Assembly: GCA_016808115.1 (NCBI GenBank) | Contig: JAEQBH010001508.1 | Location: 62,001-126,000 of the forward strand | Direction of reading: 5' to 3' | Origin: Tetrastigma voinierianum | Lineage: Eukaryota; Streptophyta; Magnoliopsida; Vitales; Vitaceae | DNA: 64,000 nt | In this document: piece by piece, positions 10,453 to 22,301 of the stretch | Numbering within the stretch: the first letter of the stretch is position 1 | How the letters are laid out: every line of letters starts with the position of its first letter | Notes under the pieces: model-generated | Told to the model about the DNA's origin: nothing | Seen by the model: only the letters and a program-made list of their open reading frames with translations | Database searches by the model: none | Position numbers and translations under genes: made by a program

Positions 10453-13400
10453 GTGAAGCTCCGAGTGTTTTGTCATCATAAATCCTAAGAGATCATTTTA
10501 TCGATAAAAAAGTTTTTTCTGATCGTAGACAATTAACTTCACTTCAGCATTTTTCTTCTTCTCCTTGTTGTCGTTGTCAGCTCAACTGCACGTTAATGGT
10601 TTTTGGCTTGCAACTTCCCTGCATTTGAGAGGGACTTTCAGGGGGTTAGAGTTACAAACAAGAATCCTGTGGAAAAACTCTGGTATTTCCACATGCATAT
10701 CTTATTATTTGGGAACATGCAAAGGAAGTCAGTAGTATGTCTAACTATATTATTCCGTTCCTATGGTGTTCCAATGCATTGCCCCTGCCCTCTTGACTTG
10801 TTGCTGCTCCTTTTTCTATCTTTTCAATGCACTGTGCTCATTGCTTTCACCTCTGGTTGCTAATCCATGCAGTGGAAATGGACAGTATCATGTTAGAGGG
10901 CTGTATATGCTACGCATGTAGAGCTGTGATTGACCTGGATGTATAAAAAGTATTATAAGTTTTAACTTTTTTAGTTGTTGATAACAGCCTTGAGAATGTC
11001 AGATGATGTCAAATCTTATGCCTATCCTAAACCCACCCAGCCTTTTATGGCCAACTCAAGGCCCAGAGGCCTCAGTTTGGAACTTGGATGTGCTCATTGT
11101 ATATTATCTATACTTTCTCTTTAGTACAGTCTCTGCAACTCTGAACTTGGTATGGTACATGCTACAAGACAGAATAATAGAGTTAAGGAAAATACCTGTT
11201 TATATACCTCATGCTGTCTGCAGAAAATGAGCTGCTTTTGTTGAAGGGTGGTGCGGATACCATAGGCCAATTATTGTGGTTTCTTATTTTAGTGAACTAT
11301 TGAACTTCCTAAGATGAGACATCTGGTTGCTGGATTTTCGTTCTTTTCAAAAAAATAAAATAATAAAAAAATTTCCCTTTAGAATCATACATCAAGCGGA
11401 ATGAGCTTTGAAAATGATCATTGATAGATGCATACTTGCTTCTGGTTCCTCTATTGCAAATTAAATCGAGGAGACTGTGTTTAATGCTTACCTAGGCAGT
11501 TTTCAAGCCTGTTGGGAAATTGCAAGTTTAATTCCATATTATTAGAAGCTTTTCTCAGTCTTACTGAAACTAGTTCATCTCATGTTAGGAAGGAGAACAG
11601 ACAATTCTTATCATTGTATATTTCTGAATTTCATATAGAATTTTATGCAAGGAAAGAAGTTTCAAAATGAAGCGTCTGATTTCTCCCAATCTTTCCCAAT
11701 GTCAGGTTGGACTCCTAGTAGTCCATGCTCAAATAATCAAATTCAATGACATAGAGATAAAAATTTCCCTAGAAAATAATCTTCTTTGATGTGATTTCAA
11801 CAGAAGATTGCAGGTCATGTTTGATATTCCTCGCCTCTTTGATCTAATGATGATGTCCTTTTAGATACAGATCAAAAATTAGATTTTGTCTGTACTTTTA
11901 ACCTTCATGCATCTTTAAATCTGCAAAAAAGTCATGTTCAAGTAATTCAAAGAGTCATTGTGCTGTTAGAAAGGGTAAAATTCACACATCAATTTTAGTT
12001 TTACTGTGCAGAAGCAAGATTTGCAAGATTTTTCCACGAGGTTGACACCTTTATTTTTTTTTCTTTTTGACTGGGAGAAATGGTCTTTTAATTTCTGACT
12101 CTGGTTGTTTAAGGCAAAGGCAGATAATGCCCCCACCTCTCTAAGCAGACTGAGGGGTCAATCCATAATTGATCTCAGTGACCATAAAGGATCCCAGCTG
12201 CCTTAGAACACTGCATGACCATTGTGATTTCCACATACTGGAAAATGTGTCTGTGCATAAGTTAGTATACTTCCCACAAATTATGGTGAATTTGACATTG
12301 ACAATTTCACAAGCTGGCAAACAATGATTTAACAGCCTCAGTTGCTTCATTAGATCCATTTATTTATTTTGCTGCCTTTTTGAAAAATAGGTCATATTCT
12401 GATCGTGCATTGCAATGATCACTTTAATCATCTTGCTGCATTCCTTATATCTCAGTACATATTCAGATGGAAACGCTTGGCTTAAGATCTTTGGACTATG
12501 TCATACAAGGTTCTCTGCTATCTTCCCATGTGCAAATGATGATTTGATTGAAGTCATTAGAAGTCATCAATGATCGGGATACTTCCTTCTTTGCTAACAT
12601 TTCCAAATACACCCAAGGTAAGTTTTGCTTTATAAACCAAGAGTAGGTCATACATAAAGCCCCTGGTCACGAGATGGCTTTGTTACACCACATCTCCCAT
12701 TGAAGAAGGAAGAATGATTCTACAGATCTTCACAGCACAGCCAAATAAAATGAGATCCAGCTTGTTGTTTAATGTCCAAGTACCTTTTGTAACCAACCTC
12801 TTTCTTTGTCCTTCATGGTCGGTCATCAAATTCACTCCCATTTCTTGTTCATTTATGACTATTCTTATGAAGGTTGCTTAGTACAAACATCAACTGGGTT
12901 TGGAAGATATTATTTACTTGATAAAACATATTACGTTGAATCAGGAGCTTTATTTTCTAGTTTAAGTGGAAACTTTACATGCTACCTGTTTTACCTGTTC
13001 CAGAGCTTTACATGTGATGAGGACATCTGTACTAATGATGTAAGCATCCATATCTTTAGTTTGTGTGTTTCTAGCTAACCATAACAGACTAAGCCAGGCC
13101 CACTTTGTAAAAGAAGAATATTGAAAAAGTAAAGATTCTCAGTGTGATCATCTCTCCTGACATATGGTTGTCAGTTTTATCTAGAAATACTCCACATGCT
13201 AGTGTTATGTTCATATCCTATGGACCCTCCACTAACAGTTATTTATACATTTTGTACAAAGATGGAGCCGCATATTTTATAACCGGACCATCTTGAATTC
13301 AGTATCATACCTGAAAATTGAAGAGAAAAAGATGATGAACTGTAATTCTAAGATAATGCCTTATTTATATTAATGGGGATCAAGAGAGCAGATAGTAGGT

Positions 13401-15403
13401 CAATCTGTGGGCAGTTCTAAGGATGATAAGATCTCACTCATCATACAACACCTTATTTTAGTTTTTTTTCATTCAATTTTTTGGATTAGAAATATTGATA
13501 ATTAAAATTTTAAGGTAGGTTACCTACTTCAAAACATGGCTTACTGAAGAAGAGCAGCAGAGGTTTCCTTGGGATTTTTGCTGGCAGTAATGGGAGACCA
13601 GATCTGGGTCTGAGGGATCTTTCAGTCGCGTATCTTCAAAAAATGTGAACCCTGGATGTTGATTCATTTTTATGTATCACTTCTCATTGTAATTTTGGTC
13701 TCTGATCATGATATGTTAAGCATGGCATTCAGGAAATTAAACTATGGTTTTGTTCTGCATCTTTGCACCAAGAAGCAATAATTATTTGTTCCATTGTGGT
13801 ATATAATGATTGATGACCGTGGTTATTTGAATAAAGGGACTGTGGAGAACATGTACTAGTTCAAGAAGAAGATTTTGGAAGAGTTTGTTCCAATCAAAAG
13901 GTAGAAGAAGCAAACAAATCGTTGGTGCAATTCAAAATTTCTTAAAACCTACGAAGTTGAAATGTTGAATTACATGGGACTTTCTGTGATAGTGACAAGT
14001 GATTCTCAGAGAATAGTGTGCAAAGGAGAAGGTGATGTATTCCAATATTCCAGTGTGACTCAAGATATCTTTTTAGGTATAGACTAAAGTTGGCTTGGGG
14101 TCTCCCTTACTGTTGCTGCTCTCTGCTGACTGCTTCCCATTCTAGATTCGCCCCACATCAAATAATGTTAGGAGAAACAAACTAAAACCTTACTATTATT
14201 CTTCACCTCAAACTGGCTCATATCTTTTAGCCAATTGGAGCCCCCCACCTTAAAACTCTGTGAAATCTTATATATAGAGAGTCCTTTCTGATGTAATCTG
14301 AGTTTAAAAAAAAAAAAAAAAAAGTTTCAAACTCAATAATGTAGAAATCACCTCAAACTGCTTTGTAGAGCAAGGTCCAATTAACCATCACTTGTTTGTT
14401 TAAGATGGATGGATTTATGTGAGCTATTAGGCATTTCCAGAAACCTTTTTCCACAGTCAATTGGTAGGAATTTGATCTTAAAGGAAGTAAGACATCATCC
14501 AACTAGATGCTTCTTTAGTTTTTACATTTAGTCAATCAGTTTGAAGGTTAGGTGGAGTTAGGGAAAATCAGATAGAACATGGTAGAAGCCATAAATCTCC
14601 GAATTAAAATTTACTCTGGAAGATATGTTTGTCCGTTTCTGGACTAGGAGGCATTATAGACAGAAAATTAGGTTTGTGATGTTGGGGATCATATGATGTC
14701 ATTGACCATTGTAGATGCTTCCCAAGGCAAAATGCTTGTTTAAGAAGAAATCTGATTACGATATAGCAACAGTTGACATTATCTTATTATCTTTGGGGTT
14801 GTAATTTCGGCGAAGATTCTGCCTTGTTTATCTCTTCAAGTTGCTCACTTGATTCAAAAAAAGCCAGGCCTCTTGGCCCCAGCTATAGACACCTTAGCTT
14901 TATCTTACCCAGTCCTGACAAAACTGCCCTTTTCTTTCTTTGCTAAACTCAGTGTCAGCCAGAATTTCAAAATATTTAAGCGGGCCCTTCCTAATTGGAG
15001 TTTGCTTGGTTGTTGGAATTTAGAAAACCAATTCCTTTATTTACTTTTTTGCTTCATGTGCTTGAACTTTCTTGCCGGGTGATAAATTGTTTTGTTTCTT
15101 TCTTTCTTTCTCTGCCATTGTTGTTTGAATGTTTTTTCTACTATTTACTTGCTTATTCATAATAAATGTTGGTTGTTATATTCCACATGCAGTATGTGCA
15201 TGCACCACTTTAGTTATTGTGAAATTGGATTTTCTGAAATTACTATACCATGTATAATTTTTCTAAGAAGTTTATTGAATTTGCTCACTTTTTTCATGGG
15301 CTGTTCAGGACCCAAACAGTCATCTTTATCCACTCGAGCCGTCAGCAAGTGGCACTTTCATTAAATTACCAAACATCCAGTGGCAAACTGGTAATCAAAA
15401 CCC
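10453..15403. other. Low-repeat intergenic region, no gene recognised
   Basis: This is the most unique-looking sequence in the window, with balanced composition and few simple repeats apart from an A18 run at about 14306. Short open frames (for example 10603-10863, 12806-13078, 14849-15082, 15092-15364) encode hydrophobic or low-complexity peptides with no domain I know. It could hold a spliced non-coding transcript, introns, or the upstream control region of the DUF761 gene. I cannot place exons. Confidence 0.45.
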
Positions 15404-15410
15404 TTTATAA
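15404..15410 (+). promoter_or_regulatory. Candidate TATA box for the DUF761 gene
   Basis: TTTATAA lies about 140 bp upstream of the preferred ATG at 15549. The stretch between is pyrimidine-rich with CTCTCTC and TCATC words, as in many plant 5' leaders. If it is the TATA box, the in-frame ATG at 15417 falls too close to it to be the start. Confidence 0.4.
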
Positions 15411-15548
15411 TTCCATATGGATAGCAGTCAAGACTCCCCAGGAGCCAGGCCCCCCTCTCTCAAAATGGTTGGTCCATCTCATCTAAAAGCTCTCACTCCA
15501 TCATGTTTCTCAATGAAGTCGTCACCATCTTCAACCTTCCAACAATCC

Positions 15549-16019
15549 ATGAAACTCAAAACCCTATTCCACACCCTGATCTTCTCTCACCTTTGCCGAA
15601 TGGCCCGAGCTCTTTCCCGAGCAAAGTCCATTCTCATCAATACCCTCAAGGAAAACCACATCATGCACATGAAGAAGAAGAAACAGAAGAAGATGTTTGG
15701 GTCAATCAGGCTGCACTACAACTGGTGTTCTTCACATGTTATGTCTGTGTCCAGGCCTGTTCTTGATGGAGTTGTCAACAGGTATTCTCGTACTATGATT
15801 CATCATTAGATTCTACCATCCCACTGGAGTGTGATGACATCGCTGAGAGAGGCAGCTATCTGGGTACCTCAATGGCACAGGAAGAAGGTGCAAGATGACT
15901 CAAAGTGGAACCAGACATAAACGAAGATTGTCGCTAGCTGAGGATTTGTTCATTGCCAATTGCATAGGAAGTTCAGATTGGAGAAACTTAAAGAGTCATA
16001 CAGGAGATTCAAATGCTAG
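15549..16019 (+). CDS. DUF761-family protein gene, frame broken by five 1-nt deletions
   Basis: Encodes a small basic plant protein with a C-terminal DUF761 motif. The N-terminus (MKLKTLFHTLIFSHLCRMA) is hydrophobic and basic. It is followed by a Lys-rich stretch (MKKKKQKKM) and a segment (SIRLHYNWCSSHVM) of the kind I recall in this family. After the frame breaks come YYDSSLDSTIPLECDD, KVQDDSK and the DUF761 signature LFIANC..KFRLEKLKESYRRF. Reading across needs five one-base insertions, near 15788, 15873, 15903, 15932 and 15964, each extending a two-base homopolymer. I saw no nonsense substitution, and the frame then ends at TAG 16017-16019, near the usual length of about 150-200 residues. 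The start at 15549 fits the family; ATGs at 15417 and 15513 are in the same frame. The molecular function of DUF761 proteins is poorly known. This is either a fresh pseudogene or a live gene with consensus errors. Confidence 0.75.
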
Positions 16020-16039
16020 TGAAGCATGTGAGGGGTTTG

Positions 16040-16082
16040 ATTATTATTATTATTATTTTTATTATTATTATTATTATTATTT
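16040..16082. repeat. (ATT)n microsatellite
   Basis: Imperfect ATT trinucleotide run of about 43 bp, interrupted once by a longer T run. It lies just 3' of the DUF761 stop. Confidence 0.92.
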
Positions 16083-16701
16083 TCTCTTTCAACCCATTCT
16101 TCTATGTTCTTGTTGGTGGGGTGAGGAAAGTTTAGCCATTGAATGGGTTGAGGTTTCTTCTTGTTGATCTCTGGTACTTCATTTTCATGTCTACTGTATG
16201 TATCCTTTTGGATCATGGGGGTTGTTTGGAGAATTGTACATGATGGGAGCTCTGGGTTTGTGCATCACAATTCTCTTGAAATCATCCTTGTTTCAACTCT
16301 GCAACGTCCAGGTTTATATGATTTCTATTGAATATGAGCTATATCCCTGAAATTAATCAAGATAAATTAGTGACTTATCAGATAATTGATATTGTTTATG
16401 GTCGAAGATAAAGTGTCAACTGCCATATTTTGTTTCTTTTTTTGTCTTTCTCTAAAGCATAGAAACTTGTGGTTTTCTTCAATCATGAAAGCTTGATTTT
16501 TAGACAGATGTGCAATAGCATGATTTGTTAAAACCAATTATTATTATTAAAATTATGACAATCATTTTCTATGATTTGTACACTAGTGTGAACGATGTCA
16601 ACTGTCAAGTGGTGGTTCTGGTTTGGGAAAGGTCTCCGGTTCACACTTGGCCAGAAAACTATTTCAAAATTCTTTAAGGGAAAAAAAGGCAATTCATAAA
16701 A

Positions 16702-16705
<4 letters not shown>

Positions 16706-16751
<46 letters not shown>
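16706..16751. repeat. (CT)23 microsatellite
   Basis: Perfect CT dinucleotide run of about 46 bp, about 690 bp downstream of the DUF761 gene. Confidence 0.95.
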
Positions 16752-16755
<4 letters not shown>

Positions 16756-17423
16756 CACATAACATAGGGATGAAGAAAAAGAAATGAGATGGATACCCAA
16801 AAATCGTAAAGGAAAATCTCAATGAATCCTCCATGAAATCCTGAAGCACAGCATGAGAAGAGCATGGAAGCTGGGATGTTGTTTCACCTTTGCATTTTGA
16901 TCAATTTATTTATACTTTCATATGTCATCTTTGGATGGGGCCTACAACTCCAACCCCTTTGCAATCCAAAGCGTGGATTCCTTCTTTCTTTAGAGTTTTT
17001 TCCCTTTCATTTTTTGCCCAACTATGGTTTTTTTCAGTTTGTTTCGCAATCATACCACCTCAAAAGCAGTTTTTGGAATAATTGCCCCCCGTCATTCAAG
17101 AGAACGAGCAAAAGAGTGTCTTCATTTTCCTTTCAATATGACATGAAATGATTCCACGAGGGTAGAATGATTTTGAAAAAAAAAAAAATCATTCTTCGTA
17201 TTGAACTTTAAACGGGCCGAGTAATAATTTCAAAATACCATTGGAGATAAAATTAACTTTATGCATAACTTAAAAAGGGTTTTAATTGACCTTGACCCTT
17301 GGCTCAAGTAATAAAGGAATGTGATAAGATTATAAAAGACCTCAAGATATTATAATGTAATATAGCAAAGTGAATAGAAAACAAAAGGGGTGGGTTAATT
17401 AGGAGTAGTATCAATTAGACATT
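16752..17423. other. Intergenic sequence, no gene recognised
   Basis: An open frame at 16864-17151 (95 codons, plus) has a hydrophobic first third but no known domain, and it overlaps a second frame of similar quality, so I do not call it a gene. The remainder is AT-rich. Confidence 0.4.
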
Positions 17424-17917
17424 TGTTGTGTTTAGTTCATCCTAAAGAAAATAGTTTTGTTATATTTGATTGTCTAATGAATTTTTTTTTAAAAAATCAA
17501 ATTTAAATAAATATGTTATAAATTGGATTATTGTATGATGTTATAAACCAATTTATTATATGGTGAATGCCATAATGAGAGTCATAATAAGAACCATTCA
17601 AGTGACCTCATAAATAGAGAGGTATGAATCTCTCCTTAAGTTAAGAACCTTTCATAATGGTTCATAAACCTTTCATTATGGTTCATAAACCTTTCATTAT
17701 AGGCTCACAAGGCTTCCATTATTCATCATTAAGATGAGTTAATGGAAGCCTTGTGAGCCTTTAAAAGTCCAACCTAGCTCCTTTGAAATTCATCCTGAGC
17801 TTTATCCATCTCTTTATCTCTCTTTGTCTCTCATTTCTCATTTCTCGGTTCTCTTTTCTTATATACAAAGAGAAAAATAAGTTCTTTTTTACTTAAAGTT
17901 TGTAATTTCCCAAAACA
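17424..17917 (+). mobile_element. Probable 5' LTR of the copia element
   Basis: Ends ...CAAAACA at 17917, directly followed by TTATCAGCACAAG, a primer-site-like word often seen after copia LTRs. It holds a TATA-like CATAAATAG at 17609-17617, then a pyrimidine-rich leader, and lies about 175 bp before the gag start codon. The left edge is a guess from a TG at 17424; no target duplicate was found. No 3' partner LTR is present, because the element is truncated. Confidence 0.42.
17701..17760. repeat. Perfect 21-bp inverted repeat (hairpin), 18-base loop
   Basis: Bases 17701-17721 are the exact reverse complement of 17740-17760. The arm begins AGGCTCACAAGG. It sits downstream of the TATA-like box in the presumed copia LTR, so it would be transcribed and could form a stable stem in the leader RNA. 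Just upstream is a threefold near-identical 22-bp direct repeat (TTCATAAACCTTTCATTATGG type, about 17640-17700). Confidence 0.85.
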
Positions 17918-18092
17918 TTATCAGCACAAGTTTGTTATGAACGTATTATCTAATCCTAAACTTAAAGTTATTTTAAGTTTGCATATATATCAATATTTGA
18001 TTTTGATTAGAAACAAAAAGTTATATTATTGTTAGCAATCTATAATATACTTGATTCTTATTATTTTTTTATATATAAAAAGTTTGTCAACA

Positions 18093-18895
18093 ATGTCAAA
18101 AGCTCAATTTTATGACATTTAACATTTTAGAAATGAATTATCTATCTTGGATCCTTGGTGCTAATTAGTAAACTATTGAACTTTTGATGAAAAATTATCA
18201 ATCTAATCCAATTGGGTTTGAACGATTCTCTATAGTGAATCAAAATCATCTCAAATCCACGAACATGAATAAGGATCGGTTATGGTTGTGATTATGGAAG
18301 GAATACCCATCACCATATTGGTAATCCCTCAAATCCTTGGAAAAGGAAAATACTCACCACCAGAAGTGGATTAGTATTAAGGTAAAATGAGAAGTACATA
18401 TAGAGACAAACGCTACGAGAACCGCTGAAATAATTGTCATAGATGTGGCATGAAAGTAAACTATTGAACTTTTGATGAAAAATCATCAATCTAATCCAAT
18501 TGGGTTTGAATGATTCCCTAAAATGAATCAAAATCATCTCAAACCCGCGAACATGAATAAGGAACGATTATGGTTGTGATTATGGAAGAAATACCCATCG
18601 CCATATTGGTAATCCCTCAAATCCTTGGAAAAGGAAAAGCCTCGCCACCAGAAGTGGATTAGTATTGAGGTAAAATGAGAAGTACATATGAGATAAACCT
18701 TCCAAGAACCATGAAAATAATTGTCATAGATATGGCATGCAAGGGCATTGGGTGCCTACCTATCGTATGCTCAAATAATTTAGTGACTTCATAAAGCATC
18801 GAATTAAAGAAAAGACAAAAGAGATAGAAATGAACTTTACTCATATAAATTGATTAGACTTAACTTACTATGATACTGATTTCTTTTGAGGTACT
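18093..18895 (+). pseudogene. Ty1/copia gag remnant
   Basis: Starts at an ATG 175 bp after the LTR end. After about 25 codons it jumps, through an internal deletion of most of the capsid part, to ELLMKNYQSNPIGF and a basic linker. It ends with a CCHC zinc-knuckle region at about 18717-18760 reading NNCHRYGMQGHW, where the second Cys is Tyr, and a tail at about 18775-18895 (FIKHRIKEKTKEIEMNF). In live elements gag packages the RNA into virus-like particles. The 288-bp tandem duplication inside, together with stops and frame shifts, shows it is dead. Confidence 0.7.
18167..18742 (+). repeat. 288-bp direct tandem duplication within gag
   Basis: Unit 1 is 18167-18454 and unit 2 is 18455-18742; both start AGTAAACTATTGAACTTTTG. 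Only scattered substitutions separate them. The junction falls inside the zinc-knuckle codons: the first copy is cut at CHRCGMK and only the second runs on to GHW. Confidence 0.92.
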
Positions 18896-19062
18896 AGTGA
18901 AAAATGGGCTATTTGATGAATGATGAAAATGCTGCTACTGAATGATGCTTCTTATATCAAAATTTAAAAGAATCATTTTGTTATTACATCTATTACATTG
19001 TTATTTATATTATCTATAGTTTTTATTAGTTTTATCTAAAATCCATGTGTATTGTTCTCAAG

Positions 19063-20369
19063 ATGAATGATATATGTCTGGCTGACTATGCAAACACACA
19101 CAATTCTTTGAGATAAAAGATATTTTTTAGATTTGACATTAACAAATGCCAATGTAAGTACCACAACTGGTACTGCAAACTTATTTGAAGGCTTCAAAAG
19201 AGCAAACATAATGCTACCAAATGGAATTAGGTTCCATAGCAACGATGCATTATATTATGGCAAATCCATAAGGAATTTGCTCAGCTTTAAAGATATCCGT
19301 AGAAATGGATATCATATTGAAACTATGAATGAAAATTATACAGAATGTCTTTACATTACCTTTATTGTTTTTGACAAGAAACTTATAATGGAAAAACTCT
19401 CAGCCTACTCCTCTAGGTTATATCATACAGATATAAAGACTATCAAGTCATATGTTGTTGTAAACCAAAAGTTCAACGACTCAAAGACTTTTGTTCTTTG
19501 GCATGATAGGCTAAGTCACCCTGGGTCCTCAATGATGCAGAGAATCATAGAACACTCACAATGGCATCTACTAAAGAACAAGAGATTCTTTTGCCCAATG
19601 AATACCCATGTGCTGCTTGCTCACAAGGTGAATTGATAATCAGACTTTCCTTTAGCAAAGTCACATTTGAGTTATCAGTCTTCTTAGAAAGAATACATGG
19701 GAACAAATATGGACCTATCCATCCATCATGTGGACCTTTTTGTAACTTTATGGTCTTAATAGATGTCTCTACTATGTGGTCACATGTTTGTCTTCTTTCG
19801 ATAAGAAATGTTGTCTTTGCTAGGCTCCTTGCACAAATGATCAAATTCTGACTCCAATTCCTAATTATCCGATTAAGGCCATCGGACTTTACAGCATTTG
19901 AGTAGGTTTACCTCCCAAACTTCACCAGGCTATTATAATACGATTGGAATAAATGTTGAGCATCATGTTGCTCATACTCACACCCAAAATTGTTTAGCAG
20001 AGTCCCTCATCAAATGTCTTCAATTAATAGCTCGATCACTACAAATGAAAACCAAATTGCCAACTTCTGCATAGGGACATGCTATTATGCATGTTGCAAG
20101 CTTGGTTCATATTCGACCAACACTTTATCATGAATACTCCTCTTCACAACTTATACTAGACAAACAATCAAATATTTCTCATTAGGAATCTTTGATTGTG
20201 TAGTTTATGTACCGGTTGCACCTACACAACACACTAAAACGGGTCTCCAAAGAAGATTTGAAATTTATGTAGGTTTATATTCTTCGTCTATCATAAGATA
20301 TCTTGAACCCTTAACATGAGATGTTTTTACAGCGCGCTTTTCGGATTGTCATTTTAACGAGAGTGTATT
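19063..20369 (+). pseudogene. Ty1/copia pre-integrase and integrase remnant
   Basis: Covers the end of the protease-side linker (ICLADYANTH), the GAG-pre-integrase domain (longest frame 19133-19636, with NLLSFKDIRRNGYHIETMNE and LWHDRLSHPGSSMM), the Cys pair CAACSQG of the zinc-binding part, then integrase core segments GPIHPSCGPF and a VLIDVSTMWSHVCL stretch, and later PQRT-type and RYLEP motifs. It ends FRIVILTRV in one frame and CHFNESVF in another, exactly where the solo LTR interrupts. At least four frame changes. Reverse transcriptase and RNase H are absent, so the element is a 5' fragment. Confidence 0.85.
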
Positions 20370-21794
20370 TGTTAGTGATATGCTCTAGCCTAGTGGCATA
20401 TACATTGTCATTATATGTTTATATACATGAGGCATTTATCATTTTATCTTGTTATTTAAATTGTGGTTTAACTTGATAAAATCGGATCATGAATAGTTGA
20501 GCTCAAACATATGCATCAAGTATGTGACTTGATAGTAACCTTAAGGCATAAGAACACTTGTCTAAATAGTCCATAGTCGATCATTATTGTGGGAATAATA
20601 ATGAAGTAAGACTATTATGTTTTCTAAGAAAAGACCACATTTTGATGGTCATGAACATAAGATGTTACTCAAAACATAAATACATGTTAAGTTCATGATA
20701 TTGGATTGACCCGCTATGAGAAATACTACATGAATTATGTCATCAATAATTCTCACTGCAGTAGTGGTATTTGAGTCCTTTGACCTGAATTCACCATGGA
20801 TTCATGAGAGACCGTGTGTAGCGTAGCTCAATGACGTCTTTAACGAGGATAGTATCTGAACTATGGTTAGGCATGCGATAAATCATGTGGGAGGAATGCT
20901 TGGTGAAGTGAAGGAATTTGTCCCGCTCTTAATTGGTGAGATGTCCATTGGCCTCTTGATCAGTGGGGACTTGATCAATGCATGGCGTGCTCGAATGAGA
21001 TTGATAGGAGTTATCAATATCATTTGTTTACTCATCTGCTTGAGGGAATCAAAAGCTTGATTAAGTTGTATAAAGATGACTTCATCCATGCTTTATTGCT
21101 TAATCGAGACATCGTATGACAAAGGACAAAATATCATACTATGGTAGGTTTTGAGTCATCGAATTCACTTGATTTAGGTAGTTATAATATGCTACTTTAG
21201 AGACCCAGTTATAAGCTTGTGAGGGAACTAGAATATGATTTGGGCCAGCAGCAGCATTGAGTGAACCTATAGGGTCACATAAGAATGAGTATAATGGGAT
21301 GTTAGAAAGGCTCTCTGCACCCATGATTAGTTTCGAGTCCAGTCTTGTCAAGCCCATTAATAGTTAATGGAATTCGCTTTAAACTGCTTTAATGGTGTAC
21401 CGAGCTGACATAAACAGGGGGCCATCATCAAAGTGGTGGTTCTTTTCGGCGGGCCGCCAAGAGAATTCTTGAGTTTCGGAAACATACTAAGGTGTCTTGG
21501 TTTTCGTGGACAATGTTCATCATAAGGTGCTAAAGACATCCATCCCATCCATTAGCCGCCGTGGATACCTTTGAGGCGCCACAACGATCGCTTGGCTCGC
21601 AGTCGCGATCATTTCCAGTGAGTTCTATTGTGGTTTCGCCGTTGCGTGATCGCTAAATCAAATTAAGCGAAAAGATCGCCCATGAGAAAAGATATGACTT
21701 TGATTCATTGCTTGGTCATCAACCGCTGATCCATGCAGTCGAATGCAATTTTTTTATTTACTACAGCGCGGTTCGCATTATCGGGATTCCAACA
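20370..21794 (+). mobile_element. Solo LTR (1,425 bp) inserted in the copia integrase
   Basis: Begins TGTTAGTGATATGC and ends ATTCCAACA, with a perfect 5-bp target duplication GTATT at 20365-20369 and 21795-21799. Coding sense supports the insertion: the host copia frame reads NESVF before it and resumes VFPPLGEE at 21795-21818. No internal region or second LTR is present, so it is a solo LTR left by recombination. A diverged relative lies at 30833-32130. Strand is tentative, taken from the TG-leading end only. Confidence 0.82.
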
Positions 21795-21819
21795 GTATTC
21801 CCACCATTAGGGGAAGAAA

Positions 21820-22150
21820 TGTGATGCCCCAAAATCCGGGGGCCTGTTGATCACCCATCAACCCGCGAAATACCTGTGGATATTGTATAACCCGATACCA
21901 CACAATTGTGTCCCGCTTATCGATCCATAAATTTGATTGAACGTATAGAGCTTCCTTTGCACGAGATTCATGAGTCAAACCAATCTACTTTAAGTCCGGT
22001 TCGGCTGGCGAGGCTCTCCTGGGCAAACAACCCAACAAATCAGCAAAGAATAAAGGCAATGCCGCGACATCAAGAGAAAACGTTCGAGATTGGTCGTCAA
22101 CGTTGTTAATGTTGCCGTCGAGATTGAGCTCACGTCACTAACACTCAATA
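21820..22150 (+). other. Fragment resembling the start of a gypsy LTR
   Basis: Starts TGTGATGCCCCAAAATCC, a form common at the 5' end of plant Ty3/gypsy LTRs, right after the copia remainder. It fades into unrecognised sequence after about 300 bp. No gene. Confidence 0.3.
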
Positions 22151-22301
22151 AAGGAATGTCGCTATTAAGACCAAATGCTATATACAAATTTTAAAACACC
22201 ATCATCGCGATTATTATCTAATCCCGGTACGCGCCGCAACTGCCACCACCATAACGCTACCAAGCACGGCAAACCTCAAATCACCAAAACTGATACACTC
22301 A
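22151..22301 (-). other. Athila-type leader with eroded primer-binding site
   Basis: Collinear with the better preserved leader at about 34640-34798 (shared word AAATTTTAAAACACCATCATC), but the primer sites here are badly eroded; only pieces such as GCTACCAAG and CACGGCAA remain. Its place next to the LTR at 22302 is that of the sequence following a 5' LTR on the minus strand. Confidence 0.5.

Noticed and set aside
10603..10863. Plus-strand 86-codon frame beginning MACNFPAFERDF, possibly a first exon.
   Set aside because: No continuing exon, splice pattern or known domain could be matched; left as unannotated sequence.
16674..16865. Minus-strand open frame with a long alternating Arg-Glu tract.
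   Set aside because: It is a translation of the (CT)n microsatellite.
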